Positions 56,120 through 64,000 of a DNA stretch of 64,000 bases are shown in pieces. A program made the translations under genes and the position numbers. The notes beneath the pieces were generated by a model. That model saw only the letters and a list, made by a program, of their open reading frames with translations. It did no database searches and was not told the origin of the DNA. How positions within the stretch are numbered: the first letter of the stretch is position 1; each line of letters starts with the position of its first letter. The stretch spans positions 1,462,001 through 1,526,000 of the forward strand of contig LR743504.1 of NCBI GenBank assembly GCA_902712845.1, written 5' to 3'. Source of the DNA: Methylobacterium bullatum. GTDB lineage: Bacteria > Pseudomonadota > Alphaproteobacteria > Rhizobiales > Beijerinckiaceae.

Positions 56120-56851
56120 TCAGCTCGCGGCTTGCCCTTCCACGCGAAGATAGCCGGCCTTGAACTCGGCAAGGGATTTCAGCCTGGACCAGTCCAGGAT
56201 CTTGAGATTCTTGCCCTTGAGTTCGATCAATCCCCGGCGCCGCAACTCCTGCAGCGACCGGTTCACGTGAACGGTCGTCATCCCCGTCGTATCGGCGAGC
56301 TCGTGCTGGGTCATGGGGAGATCGCAGCTGTCTTCCGTTGCGAGGCCCACGGCCCGCAGCCTCACCAGGAGTTCGCAGAAGAGATGCGCGATCCGTTCGA
56401 GGGCCGAACGGCAGCCGATATTCACCAGCCATTCGCGCAGCGTCGCCTCATCGATCAGGGCGGAGACGCGCAGCGCCCGGGCGATAGCCGGATGGTTTTC
56501 CATGATCTGCCGGAGGGCCGGGGCGGGAATGCGCGCGACCTTGCAGGCGGAGAGAGTCGCGATCGTATGATCGAGGCGGTTCAACAGGATGATGTCGAGA
56601 TCGCAGGTGTCCCCCGGCACGAGGTAGGCCGTGATCTGGCGGGCGCCGTTGGCCCGCTGCTTGAACCGGCACCCGATCCCCTCGGTGATGAGGACGATGT
56701 CGTTGTGCGGCTCGCCTTCACGGGCGAGGTTGGTCCGGGCGGGAACGTCACGGGCGATGGCTGTGAGCCGATGAAGCACGTCCCTGTCGGCTTCGTCGAG
56801 CGCAACGAAGCCTTCGAGCTTCTGGACAAGCGGATTGAACACGCTCTCCAT
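56120..56851 (-). CDS. Crp/Fnr-family transcriptional regulator
   Basis: A 243-residue protein with an N-terminal cyclic-nucleotide-binding-like domain (NLAREGEPHNDIVLITEG) and a C-terminal winged helix-turn-helix (MTQHELADTTGMTTVHVNRS, LQELRRRGLIEL). It lacks the N-terminal cysteine cluster of Fnr, so oxygen sensing by Fe-S is unlikely. The start MESVFNPLVQ is preferred over an ATG ten codons earlier. The second Crp/Fnr gene lies upstream on the same strand. Confidence 0.85.
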   Translation of the reverse strand: MESVFNPLVQKLEGFVALDEADRDVLHRLTAIARDVPARTNLAREGEPHNDIVLITEGIGCRFKQRANGARQITAYLVPGDTCDLDIILLNRLDHTIATLSACKVARIPAPALRQIMENHPAIARALRVSALIDEATLREWLVNIGCRSALERIAHLFCELLVRLRAVGLATEDSCDLPMTQHELADTTGMTTVHVNRSLQELRRRGLIELKGKNLKILDWSRLKSLAEFKAGYLRVEGQAAS

Positions 56852-57482
56852 CGTATTCGAGATTCTATTCCTCGACAACGGTCAATATCTCTATCGATAA
56901 GCATCGAAATTTGCTCAGAAGTAACATCTTTCGTGATGCGACTTCAACGATCCAGGATGGCGAAAACGTACAAAACATCATTATCTTAAAGCAATCGACA
57001 TTGTACCAAAGTCGTAGTTCAGACTCGGATTCCGTCTTCCGGCCCGGCCGTAATGGTCTGCGAATTGCCCGAATTAAGTATGGTCCTGTTCGCGCATCTG
57101 GCCGATCCGAACACATAAAGTCGTGTCGACATTTCGCCGCACCTTCGAGCTCGACAGACAACACGACGAATTTAAGCGTGACCTTTTCGAATGGCTGCAT
57201 CTCGTCACGCGCACAAGTTCAGCATTTAGCCGGCTTTTCAATCACTATTGAGACAGATTGAACAATTTGAGTTTCGCGTAGAAAGCGATCTGCCGTCTGT
57301 CATGCGGCATGACAAGTAAATAACGGGAAGGGTGACGGTCGATTACTGGTCCGGCACAAGGCATCGCCTTCCCTGCGGACGAGCGCGACGCTCGCCGGCG
57401 TCTCGCCCTGCCTGGATGTAGGGTCTTGTAGGATGGGGGTCCGTGCGGCCCGTCATCGGTCGGCCCTCGAGGGGCCGACTAC
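56852..57482. other. Long intergenic region between two Crp/Fnr genes
   Basis: 631 bases, AT-rich in its left half, without a convincing reading frame. A hairpin at 57459-57479 closes the upstream gene. The size would allow a small RNA or complex promoter, but none is recognised. Confidence 0.45.
57459..57479 (-). terminator. Hairpin after the second Crp/Fnr gene
   Basis: GTCGGCCC and GGGCCGAC around a 5-base loop, directly beyond the stop of the gene ending at 57483. No T-run follows on the minus strand, so it is only a possible terminator. Confidence 0.45.
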
Positions 57483-58211
57483 TCATTGCCCTGGTGCGAC
57501 GTCATCCGTGATCAGGCGACGATACTCGGCCTCCGGTATGCCGTAGCTGTCGCCCGCGATGAGTTCGAGTTTCGGCCGATCGACGATCTCGATATGGGAC
57601 CTGCGCGCCCGAATGGTGCCGGCCCCCTCGAGGATATGGATCGTCGTCGTCACGCCCGGGCGATGGACACCGAGCATGACGGACAGGAACTCGTGGGTGA
57701 TGGGAAATTCATCCTTCTCGACCCGGTCGTGGCACATCAGCAACCAGCGGGCCAGCCGCTCTTCCAAAGTATAGCTGCCGTGCGACAGGGCCGTCTGTGC
57801 CGTGAAGAGCTGAAAGATGTGGGCGTAGCGCATCATCAGTCTGCGGAACGCGGGTCTTCGTTCGATCAGTCCGGTGAAGGCGTCCTTGCTCATCCGCAAG
57901 GCTTCGCCTTCGATCTGGATGAAGGTTTCGTGGGGCGTGGAATCCACATCGAACAGGAGCGGCAGGCCGGTGGCACCTTCGGAGCCGATGATGCCGACCT
58001 CGATCCGCCTGCGGTCCCGCGTGCCGACGACGACCGAGGCGACCCCGCTCTCCAGGAAATGGACATGGGTCAGCGGTTCGTTCGGCTGGGCGAGGACGTC
58101 CTTCCGCCGGAGATCGACCCGCTCGAGGACAGCCAAGATGGCCGCTCGATCGTCCGCCCGCATCCGGGAGAGGAGGCTGTTGCGGATCGTGTGTTGGGAG
58201 GAAATGACCAT
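57483..58211 (-). CDS. Crp/Fnr-family transcriptional regulator
   Basis: A 242-residue regulator: sensor domain (VHFLESGVASVVVGTRDRRR, VGIIGSEGATGLPLLF) and winged helix-turn-helix (ITHEFLSVMLGVHRPGVTTT, LEGAGTIRARRSHIEI). This subgroup, without cysteines or a cyclic-nucleotide signature, is abundant in Methylobacterium and rhizobia. It may be autoregulated through the inverted repeat at 58299-58327. Confidence 0.86.
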   Translation of the reverse strand: MVISSQHTIRNSLLSRMRADDRAAILAVLERVDLRRKDVLAQPNEPLTHVHFLESGVASVVVGTRDRRRIEVGIIGSEGATGLPLLFDVDSTPHETFIQIEGEALRMSKDAFTGLIERRPAFRRLMMRYAHIFQLFTAQTALSHGSYTLEERLARWLLMCHDRVEKDEFPITHEFLSVMLGVHRPGVTTTIHILEGAGTIRARRSHIEIVDRPKLELIAGDSYGIPEAEYRRLITDDVAPGQ

Positions 58212-58876
58212 GCCTGCGCCCTGAGGAGACGACGTCGCAGTTATGTGCCGCTCATCAACGCCGGAAGTTGATCATGACATAGCAACGCAGCTGCAAATTC
58301 AACAAATGGAGTATATTCATTTGATGAGATTCGTCGTCCCTGAAATCTTATGTGCGTAATCGTACGTCTGACTTGTATGCAGCGCTCCGTCAAGTCCTCC
58401 CTATCGGACCGTGCGAGGTGGCTCATATTCTTGCCGGTCCGCTTCAATTTTTTGGTTCAACCGGTTCGGCCTGGTTTTTCCGATGTCCGGATCCATCGTG
58501 CGGCTAGGATGCACGGCCGGTCTACGAGCGCGGTTGCGGGCCGGCACGTCGATGCCCGTCGCATCGGCGCGGGAATTGCGTGTTCCCGAAGGTGCGGAGG
58601 GCGGGTGAACGAATGCCGTCCATCGGGCCCGCCGCGCATGGGCGGTCTGTTCGGCGAGGGGTGGTTCCGGCCCTCCTTTCCCGGCAGGAAGCGAGGCACC
58701 GGCGGGTCGTCGGGCGGGGACTATCGTCGCATCCTGGCCCCCTGGGGGAGGGATGCGTCGACCGTCACCGTTCCGGCGTAAGTCCCTCGGAGGGGAACCT
58801 CCGCGGTCTGATCGTCCGGGGAGACGTCGAGCGATCGGACCCCCGTCGTCAGTGGCTTTACGGAACGGAGAGATGC
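58212..58876. other. Intergenic region with one operator-like palindrome
   Basis: 665 bases. The only marked element is the inverted repeat at 58299-58327; the frames present read like non-coding GC-rich sequence. Confidence 0.45.
58299..58327. promoter_or_regulatory. Operator-like inverted repeat upstream of a Crp/Fnr gene
   Basis: TCAACAAATG, nine bases, CATTTGATGA: nine of ten arm positions match. It lies about 90 bases before the start of the Crp/Fnr gene at 57483-58211 in AT-rich DNA. It is not a standard TTGAT-N4-ATCAA Fnr box. Confidence 0.45.
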
Positions 58877-59140
58877 GTGCCTAATTTTCTCAAAGCGATC
58901 ATCATGTCGGTCGTCGCATTCGCCTCGGTCTATTACCTGACGGGTAATCCGACGATGGCGGTGGCGCTGTCGCTCATTCCGCTCCTCCTCGGCCTGGTGA
59001 GGGTGATGCACGGGTTCGCCTACAGCCTCGCCGCCCTGTGTCTGATCGGTGCGGTGGCCTGGTCCGTGGCTCCCGTCGAGACTAAGACGATGGTCCGGGC
59101 CGAGGTGGAGAAGACCGGCGTCAAGATCACGGCGCCGTGA
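58877..59140 (+). CDS. Small two-helix membrane protein (paralogue of 7360-7647)
   Basis: An 87-residue protein with hydrophobic helices at about 5-25 and 28-65 and a charged tail. SLIPLLLG, FAYSLAA and AVAW align with the AT-rich gene at 7360-7647, revealing an uncharacterised family with two members here. The start is a GTG at 58877 with GGAGAG 8 bases upstream; the nearby ATG at 58873 is out of frame. Confidence 0.7.
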   Translation: MPNFLKAIIMSVVAFASVYYLTGNPTMAVALSLIPLLLGLVRVMHGFAYSLAALCLIGAVAWSVAPVETKTMVRAEVEKTGVKITAP

Positions 59141-59234
59141 CGGTGCCGGGGCCATCGGGCTCCGGCCCTCTCACCGCTTTGGCGTGTCCGGCAGGGATCT
59201 GATAGGATCGCCGAGGGCGTGCGAGGGGTGTGCG

Positions 59235-59915
59235 ATGGAAGAGGGCAGCGGCGGAGTGGCCATGCATCTTTTGATCGTCGACGACCACCCGCTCTTTCGC
59301 GACGCGCTGGCGAGCGCGGTCAAGCTCGCCTTTCCCGAAGCGGCGATCGACGAGGCCGAGGGGATCGCCGCCGCGATGGCGGTCCTGGCGGCAGCCGGTA
59401 CCGTCGATCTGGTCCTGCTCGATCTCTCGATGCAGGGCGTCCTGGGTTTCGACGGGCTCGTCTCGATCCGCTCCCGCTTCCCGCGTGTGCCGATCCTCGT
59501 CGTGTCCGGCCTCGACGACCCGCGCATCATGCGCGAGGCGCTGCAGCATGGCGCGGCCGGGTTCGTACCGAAGGCGGTCGACAAGGCGACGCTGACACGG
59601 GCCATCGCCGACGTGCTCGGCGGAGGTCTGTCGATCCCCGCCGCCCTGTCGGATTCCGCGGCCGGCTCGGCCCCTCCGACCCAGCTCGCGGAGCGGATCG
59701 CCCGCCTGACGCCGCAGCAGCTGCGCGTCCTCCTGATGATCCGGCAGGGGAAGCTCAACAAGCAGATCGCGCACGAGCTCCAGGTCGGCGATTCCACCGT
59801 CAAGGCCCATGTCTCCGAGATCCTGCGCAAGCTCGACGTCATCAGTCGGACGCAGATCGTGATCGAGACGGCCCTGCTCGATTTCGACCAGATCCGGATG
59901 CCGCAGGCCGGGTGA
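59235..59915 (+). CDS. LuxR/NarL-family response regulator
   Basis: A 226-residue two-domain regulator: receiver with acidic pair Asp16-Asp17 and phospho-acceptor Asp63 (VLLDLSMQG), and a C-terminal GerE helix-turn-helix (LTPQQLRVLLMIRQGKLNKQ, DSTVKAHVSEILRKLDV). No histidine kinase gene is adjacent. Two starts are plausible: the ATG at 59235 with GAGGGG upstream, or ATG at 59262 with GGAG. Confidence 0.88.
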   Translation: MEEGSGGVAMHLLIVDDHPLFRDALASAVKLAFPEAAIDEAEGIAAAMAVLAAAGTVDLVLLDLSMQGVLGFDGLVSIRSRFPRVPILVVSGLDDPRIMREALQHGAAGFVPKAVDKATLTRAIADVLGGGLSIPAALSDSAAGSAPPTQLAERIARLTPQQLRVLLMIRQGKLNKQIAHELQVGDSTVKAHVSEILRKLDVISRTQIVIETALLDFDQIRMPQAG

Positions 59916-59942
59916 GCCGAACGCGCGCCTTCGTCGCGGATC

Positions 59943-59994
59943 TCCCTCACGGGCAAGGAGATCCCTCACGGGCAAGGAGATCCCTCACGGGAAA
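59943..59994. repeat. 19-bp tandem repeat, two full copies and a partial third
   Basis: tccctcacgggcaaggaga occurs twice in succession and then as tccctcacggg-aaa. It lies just after the response-regulator stop in non-coding DNA. Confidence 0.9.
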
Positions 59995-60166
59995 GTGCCC
60001 GCGCGGAGGGCGGACCGAAGGGGACTTGGGCGTTGCATCCATGGCGGGCATGGCCGAAGACGGAGCCGCGCCAAGGGCTGGCGAGCGATGACACCAGGCG
60101 GGTCGGCCCATCGATCATGGCCCGTCGCCTGGACCCACCCCTCCATCCGATGAAGCGAGTGCGATC

Positions 60167-60562
60167 ATGATGAGTTCGACGTGGAAGTCCGTCCTGGTTG
60201 TCGGGATGCTCGCCGGATTGCCGGTGACAGAAGCCTCCGCCGCCGTCGGCGGCCGCATCGGGGCCTGCAAGCAGGAGGTGAAGGCCAAGGGCTTGAAGGG
60301 CGACGAAGCCAAGACGTTCATCAAGTCCTGCAAGGTCGATGCGCGCAAGGCGTGCAAGGAAGAGGCGAAATCCGCCGGTTCCGACAAGGCCGACCGGCAT
60401 GCCTTCATCAAAACCTGCCTGAAGGGCGGCGCCGCGCCCGGAGCCGCCACCGCCCCGATGGCCCCCGCAGCGACTGCACCCGCCCCGACGGCGCCCGGCT
60501 CCACCGTGCCCCCCGGCACCGGCATGGCACCGGAGGCGACGCCCCCGGCTCCTAAGCCCTGA
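60167..60562 (+). CDS. Secreted PsiF-like repeat protein
   Basis: A 131-residue protein with a signal peptide (cleavage near ASAAV, residue 26), two related segments with the PsiF-type pattern of lysines and cysteines (ACKQEVKAKGLKGDEAKTFI and ACKEEAKSAGSDKADRHAFI, each followed by a second Cys), and a Pro/Ala/Thr-rich tail. Periplasmic, function unknown. Its 3' end overlaps the convergent methyltransferase gene by 11 bases. Confidence 0.75.
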   Translation: MMSSTWKSVLVVGMLAGLPVTEASAAVGGRIGACKQEVKAKGLKGDEAKTFIKSCKVDARKACKEEAKSAGSDKADRHAFIKTCLKGGAAPGAATAPMAPAATAPAPTAPGSTVPPGTGMAPEATPPAPKP

Positions 60563-61220
60563 AGCGCCAGACGCTGCTGCGCTTGATCTCCGCGTCCTCC
60601 AGGGACCGGCTCACCGGCACCTCGTAGGTCGCGAGGATGTCGAGCCGGTCCCTCGGCAGGTAGGAGCGGCCGGGATCGCCGATGAGGATGGTGGCGCCCT
60701 GCTCGTGCAGGGCGGCCAGCCAGTCGGTGACGCGGAGAGCGATGTCCCGCTCGTAGAAGATGTCCGCCACCAGGATCGTGGTGACGCCGAGATCGGCGGG
60801 CCGCGAACCGATGAGGTCGTCGGCGACGGGCGTGATCCTGTCGCCGACGCCGTTGGCTCCGGCATTGAGGCCGATGGCGGCGATGGCGAAGGCGTCGAGG
60901 TCGCTGGCCGTCGCATGGGTGGCGCCGGAAAGCGTCGCCGCGATCGCCACCAACCCCGAGCCGGACGCGAAATCGAGAATCCGCTGCCCGGCCACGAGCT
61001 CCGGGCGGTCGAGGACATGCCGGGCCAGGGCTTGCCCGCCCGCCCAGGCGAAGGCCCAGAACGGCGGCGGCAGGCCGATGGCATCGAGCTCGTCCTCCGT
61101 TTTCTGCCACAGCTCCGTCGCTTCGTCGGCCACATGCAGCACGATCTCCGGCGCGTGGGGCACGGGCAGAAGCCGCGTATTGGCGCGGATGAAGGCGAGG
61201 GGATCGACCGAAGGCGTCAT
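60552..61220 (-). CDS. SAM-dependent methyltransferase (ETFB lysine methyltransferase-like)
   Basis: A 222-residue class I methyltransferase of the COG3897 type. PPFWAFAWAGGQALARHVLD precedes the SAM motif ILDFASGSGLVAIAA, then ASDLDAFA and a motif-IV-like VADIFYE replace the usual post-I and catalytic loops. Related enzymes methylate lysines of electron-transfer flavoprotein beta. Its start overlaps the glycosyltransferase stop (ATGA). Confidence 0.82.
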   Translation of the reverse strand: MTPSVDPLAFIRANTRLLPVPHAPEIVLHVADEATELWQKTEDELDAIGLPPPFWAFAWAGGQALARHVLDRPELVAGQRILDFASGSGLVAIAATLSGATHATASDLDAFAIAAIGLNAGANGVGDRITPVADDLIGSRPADLGVTTILVADIFYERDIALRVTDWLAALHEQGATILIGDPGRSYLPRDRLDILATYEVPVSRSLEDAEIKRSSVWRFRA

Positions 61221-62374
61221 GGGCGCAGGAGATCCGCGTAGAGGCCGGAAACCGCCCGCATCACCGCATCCTCGGTGAAGCCCCCCTCGACCACGCGCCG
61301 CCGCGCGGCCTCGCCCATCCGTGCCGCGAGAAGCGGATCGGCGGCGAGCCTGACCATCGCGGCGGCGAGGCTCCGCGCGTCGTCGGGCGGGACCAGCATA
61401 CCCTCGATCCCGTCGCGGACCAGCGTGCGGCAGCCGGGCACGTCGGTGGTGAGGAGGGCACGCCCGCAGGACGCCGCCTCCAGCAACGTGCGCGGCAGGC
61501 CCTCGCCGCCCCGCGAGGGCAGGCACCCGACATGGTGCTCCGCCCAGACGGCGCTCACGTCGCGGGTCGGGCCGTGCCAAGTGACGCCGTCCCGGCTCCA
61601 GGAACGCAGGGTCTCTTCGGGGATCGCCCTCCGGTTCGAGGCGTCGGGCGCACCGTAGAGGGAGAGCTCCACCGCCGCGCCCTCAGTGCGGGCGAGGCGC
61701 GTCGCCTCCACGGCTGTGTCGATGCCCTTCGACCACAGCATCCGCGCCACGACGGCGATGCGCAGGGGCGGGGAGGGCGGTTGCGGCGTCTGCGCGAGCA
61801 AAGCGGGATCGATGCCGGCCCCGCCGACGATGGTGACCGCCGTGTCGGCGGGATCGAGGCCGAGGGCCTGCGCATCGTCCGGGTTCTCGAACAGGAACCG
61901 GGTCTGTTTCGAGGCGAGGGGGCCACGGATGAGCTGGCGCAGGGCGAGGCGGCCCATGCGGCCGGCGACGTCGGTGCGCGCGCCCATCAGGCCGAGCCCG
62001 GTCAAGGCATAGACCCGCGCCGGAATGCCCGCCATCGCCGCTGCCGTCCCGCCCACGAGGATCGAGCGCAGCGCGATGCAATGGACGATGTCGGCCTCCA
62101 GCTCTTTCAGGATCGCCGCGAGCTGGCCGGCCGCATAGCCCGCCGCCATGGGGTTGAGGCTCGACCGCTCGGCCTCCAGGGCGACCACGCGCGCCCCCGT
62201 TGCCTCGATCGCGGCCCGGTGGGCGCGCACGCGGGTCACCACCGCCACGGACAGGCCCATCGCCACGGCGGCCCGTGCCATGGGCAGGAAGTGCGAGGCG
62301 AAGAACCAATCCTCGGTGACGACGAAGACGAGCCGCTTCATCGGCGCGGGGGAGGGCGAAGACGTGGTGGCCAT
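61217..62374 (-). CDS. Glycosyltransferase family 4
   Basis: A 385-residue GT-B enzyme. N-terminal acceptor domain (LVFVVTEDWFFASHFLPMAR); C-terminal nucleotide-sugar domain with VVARMLWSKGIDTAVEATRL, PSRGGEGLPRTLLEAASCGR (E-x7-E) and GMLVPPDDARSLAAAM. It resembles exopolysaccharide or capsule transferases such as PglA. Start at 62374, or MKRLVF at 62341; no ribosome-binding site decides. Confidence 0.85.
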   Translation of the reverse strand: MATTSSPSPAPMKRLVFVVTEDWFFASHFLPMARAAVAMGLSVAVVTRVRAHRAAIEATGARVVALEAERSSLNPMAAGYAAGQLAAILKELEADIVHCIALRSILVGGTAAAMAGIPARVYALTGLGLMGARTDVAGRMGRLALRQLIRGPLASKQTRFLFENPDDAQALGLDPADTAVTIVGGAGIDPALLAQTPQPPSPPLRIAVVARMLWSKGIDTAVEATRLARTEGAAVELSLYGAPDASNRRAIPEETLRSWSRDGVTWHGPTRDVSAVWAEHHVGCLPSRGGEGLPRTLLEAASCGRALLTTDVPGCRTLVRDGIEGMLVPPDDARSLAAAMVRLAADPLLAARMGEAARRRVVEGGFTEDAVMRAVSGLYADLLRP

Positions 62375-62530
62375 GACAGGCGCTGTAGCACGCCGCCGCC
62401 TTGTGCGAAGTTGGACAAGATGCCGGGGGTGAAGCATCGTCCTGCCGAGACATCGCGCCGCCGGCCCGGCTCGGAACGCCGTCCCTGCCCCGCCGGTTGA
62501 TCGTTCCTGACAATCGACGGGAGGCGGAGG

Positions 62531-63715
62531 ATGGCGGCGGATCGCGAAGAGGACGGTGTCGTCGCCGATCCGCGGGATGCGGCCATCGAGGCGGGCCTGA
62601 CCTATGTCGATGCCGACCGTCCGGGATTGACGCGGCGGAAGAGCGGAACGGGTTTCTCCTATCGCGATGCCAAGGGGAAGGCCGTCCGCGATCCGAAGAT
62701 CCTGAAGCGGATCCGGTCCCTGGCGATCCCGCCGGCCTATACCGACGTCTGGATCTGCCCCCGCGCCAACGGCCATATCCAGGCCACGGGCCGGGACGCC
62801 AAGGGGCGCAAGCAGTACCGCTACCACCCCGATTTCCGGCAGGCGCGCGACTCGACGAAGTTCGAGCACATCATGGCCTTCGCCGACGCCCTGCCCGCCA
62901 TCCGCGCGCGGGTGGACGCGGATATGGGCCGTCGCGGCCTGTGCCGTGAGAAGGTGCTGGCAACGATCGTCCACCTGCTCGAAGCGACCCTCATCCGCGT
63001 CGGCAACGACGATTACGCCCGAACCAACAAGAGCTACGGGCTCACCACCCTGCGCGATCCCCATGTGACCGTCGCGGGCGCGGAGCTGACGTTCCGCTTC
63101 AAGGGCAAGAGCGGCAAGATGTGGAACCTGTCGGTGAAGGACCGGCGCGTGGCCCGCATCGTGAAATCCTGCCAGGACCTGCCGGGCCAGGAACTCTTCC
63201 AGTATCTCGACGACGCGGGCGAGACGCGCAACGTCACCTCGGCCGACGTCAACGCATACTTGCGCGAGATCACCGGGCAGGAAATCACCGCCAAGGATTT
63301 CCGGACCTGGGCCGGAACCGTGCTCGCGGCCCTGGCCCTGCAGGAATTCGAGGCGTTCGACAGCGAGGCCAAGGCCAAGAAGAACCTGCGCGCCGCCATC
63401 GAGAGCGTCGCGGCACGGCTCGGCAACACGCCGACCATCTGCCGCAAATGCTACATCCACCCCGAAATCCTCGACGGCTACCTCGAGGGCGCGCTGCTGC
63501 TCCAGGTGGCGGATGCGGTGGAGGACGAGTTGCGGACGGACCTCGCCCGGCTGAAGCCGGAGGAGGCGGCGGTTCTCGGATTGCTGCGGGCGCGTCTCGA
63601 CGCGGCGAAGGGCATGGTGTCGGTGAAGGCCAAGGTGTCGGCCAAGAAGGGGAAGGCGGCGCCGCGAAAGGGGAGGTCCGGTCCGGCGGAGTCCGGGGCT
63701 CGGGCCGCGGCATAG
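62531..63715 (+). CDS. DNA topoisomerase IB (poxvirus-type)
   Basis: Relaxes supercoiled DNA by a 3'-phosphotyrosine intermediate. 394 residues: N-terminal domain with DPKILKRIRSLAIPPAYTDVW and KGRKQYRYHPDF, catalytic domain with LIRVGNDDYARTNKSYGLTTL, KSGKMWN and DFRTWAGT, and Tyr308 in KCYIHPEIL as nucleophile. The last 40 residues are basic and Lys/Ala-rich, a likely DNA-binding tail. Confidence 0.92.
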   Translation: MAADREEDGVVADPRDAAIEAGLTYVDADRPGLTRRKSGTGFSYRDAKGKAVRDPKILKRIRSLAIPPAYTDVWICPRANGHIQATGRDAKGRKQYRYHPDFRQARDSTKFEHIMAFADALPAIRARVDADMGRRGLCREKVLATIVHLLEATLIRVGNDDYARTNKSYGLTTLRDPHVTVAGAELTFRFKGKSGKMWNLSVKDRRVARIVKSCQDLPGQELFQYLDDAGETRNVTSADVNAYLREITGQEITAKDFRTWAGTVLAALALQEFEAFDSEAKAKKNLRAAIESVAARLGNTPTICRKCYIHPEILDGYLEGALLLQVADAVEDELRTDLARLKPEEAAVLGLLRARLDAAKGMVSVKAKVSAKKGKAAPRKGRSGPAESGARAAA

Positions 63716-63782
63716 GTTGAGCTTCTCAGCGCCGCGCCGGCGGAAGGGGCGACGATCTTGCCCCCCAACTCGTCTAACTCGG

Positions 63783-63896
63783 TTCACACATCTCGCGGGT
63801 ACCACGGGTCCCCTCTCCTTCCAGGAGAGGGCGCCTGTCGCGCCTCGTATCGATGCCTGCGGCTGGAATGAACGGCCGTTGAGCAAACACGTGAAT
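63783..63896. repeat. Dispersed intergenic repeat, copy 2
   Basis: Second copy of the element at 55197-55308, beginning TTCACACATCTCGCGGGTA. The inner hairpin is kept (CCTCTCCT with AGGAGAGG), but the right terminal repeat has decayed (aacacgtgaat). Confidence 0.78.
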
Positions 63897-63942
63897 CAGC
63901 CACCCCATCTCGGAGGGCAGCCGTCCGTCGCCTCGCGCTCCC

Positions 63943-64000
63943 TCAGTGGCGCGCCATCGTCTCGATGACGGTCTTGTGGGCATGGTGGCTGGATTCGCCC
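63943..64000 (-). CDS. C-terminal end of an unidentified protein (partial)
   Basis: Reading leftward from the window edge, one frame gives GESSHHAHKTVIETMARH and then a TGA at 63943-63945. The reading frame is open up to the edge, but 18 residues are too few to name the gene or to be sure that it is coding. Confidence 0.3.
   Translation of the reverse strand, partial: GESSHHAHKTVIETMARH

Noticed and set aside
56911..57261. A 116-codon frame between the Crp/Fnr genes
   Set aside because: Composition is serine- and asparagine-rich without periodic codon bias, and there is no good start site.
61217..63886. An 889-codon minus-strand frame
   Set aside because: Its last 385 codons are the glycosyltransferase; the upstream part is antisense to topoisomerase IB.

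Overview
The window is GC-rich alphaproteobacterial chromosome and most resembles a methylotroph of the Methylobacterium/Methylorubrum type (Hyphomicrobiales). The evidence is gene content: a complete N-methylglutamate (NMG) route for methylamine oxidation, HWE-type histidine kinases, Dct dicarboxylate uptake with a sigma-54 promoter, and a DUF6894-type small protein. The genus is inferred; no rRNA, tRNA or housekeeping marker is present to fix it.

Layout. 1-2462 (minus): haem importer hmuTUV, with hmuV cut by the window edge. About 3.3-10.3 kb: a decayed accessory island containing a low-GC aminoglycoside-adenylyltransferase-like gene, an IS3-family transposase with three stops, a nonsense-interrupted phage lysozyme, an IS5-type transposase fragment and several small membrane ORFs; a HdeD-like/putative cysteine-peptidase fusion also lies here. 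10.4-12.7 kb: serine hydrolase, SMR exporter and a small secreted protein. 12.7-17.6 kb: dctD-dctB divergent from dctA, with a -24/-12 promoter and two DctD-type palindromes. 17.7-20.8 kb: TauE/SafE-type permease, then LysR regulator, SDR and cupin. 20.9-24.9 kb (minus): two near-identical double-glycine-leader peptide genes followed by HlyD and a C39-peptidase ABC exporter, a self-contained small-peptide secretion locus; an AraC regulator lies beyond it. 27-31.5 kb: cell-envelope and stress genes (mepA, yqhA-like, msrA and others).

32.3-44.1 kb is the metabolic centrepiece. A divergent GlxA/AraC-type regulator faces mgdABCD (NMG dehydrogenase); a convergent XRE-cupin regulator separates this from mgsABC (NMG synthase) and gmaS (gamma-glutamylmethylamide synthetase). 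Together these convert methylamine plus glutamate to gamma-glutamylmethylamide, then to NMG, then to glutamate plus a C1 unit.

44.3-48.6 kb holds two HWE kinases and a single-domain response regulator. 49.1-52.5 kb is a tightly packed redox operon: an alpha/beta hydrolase fused to a gluconate-dehydrogenase-subunit-3-like domain, a GMC flavoprotein with a four-cysteine cluster, and a cupin. 52.6-64 kb holds an SDR, pgm, two Crp/Fnr regulators, a LuxR-type response regulator, a PsiF-like secreted protein, a methyltransferase, a glycosyltransferase and topoisomerase IB, punctuated by dispersed palindromic repeats.

The least described part appears to be the glycine-zipper peptide locus at 20.9-24.9 kb. 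All calls come from reading the sequence; no database search was run.
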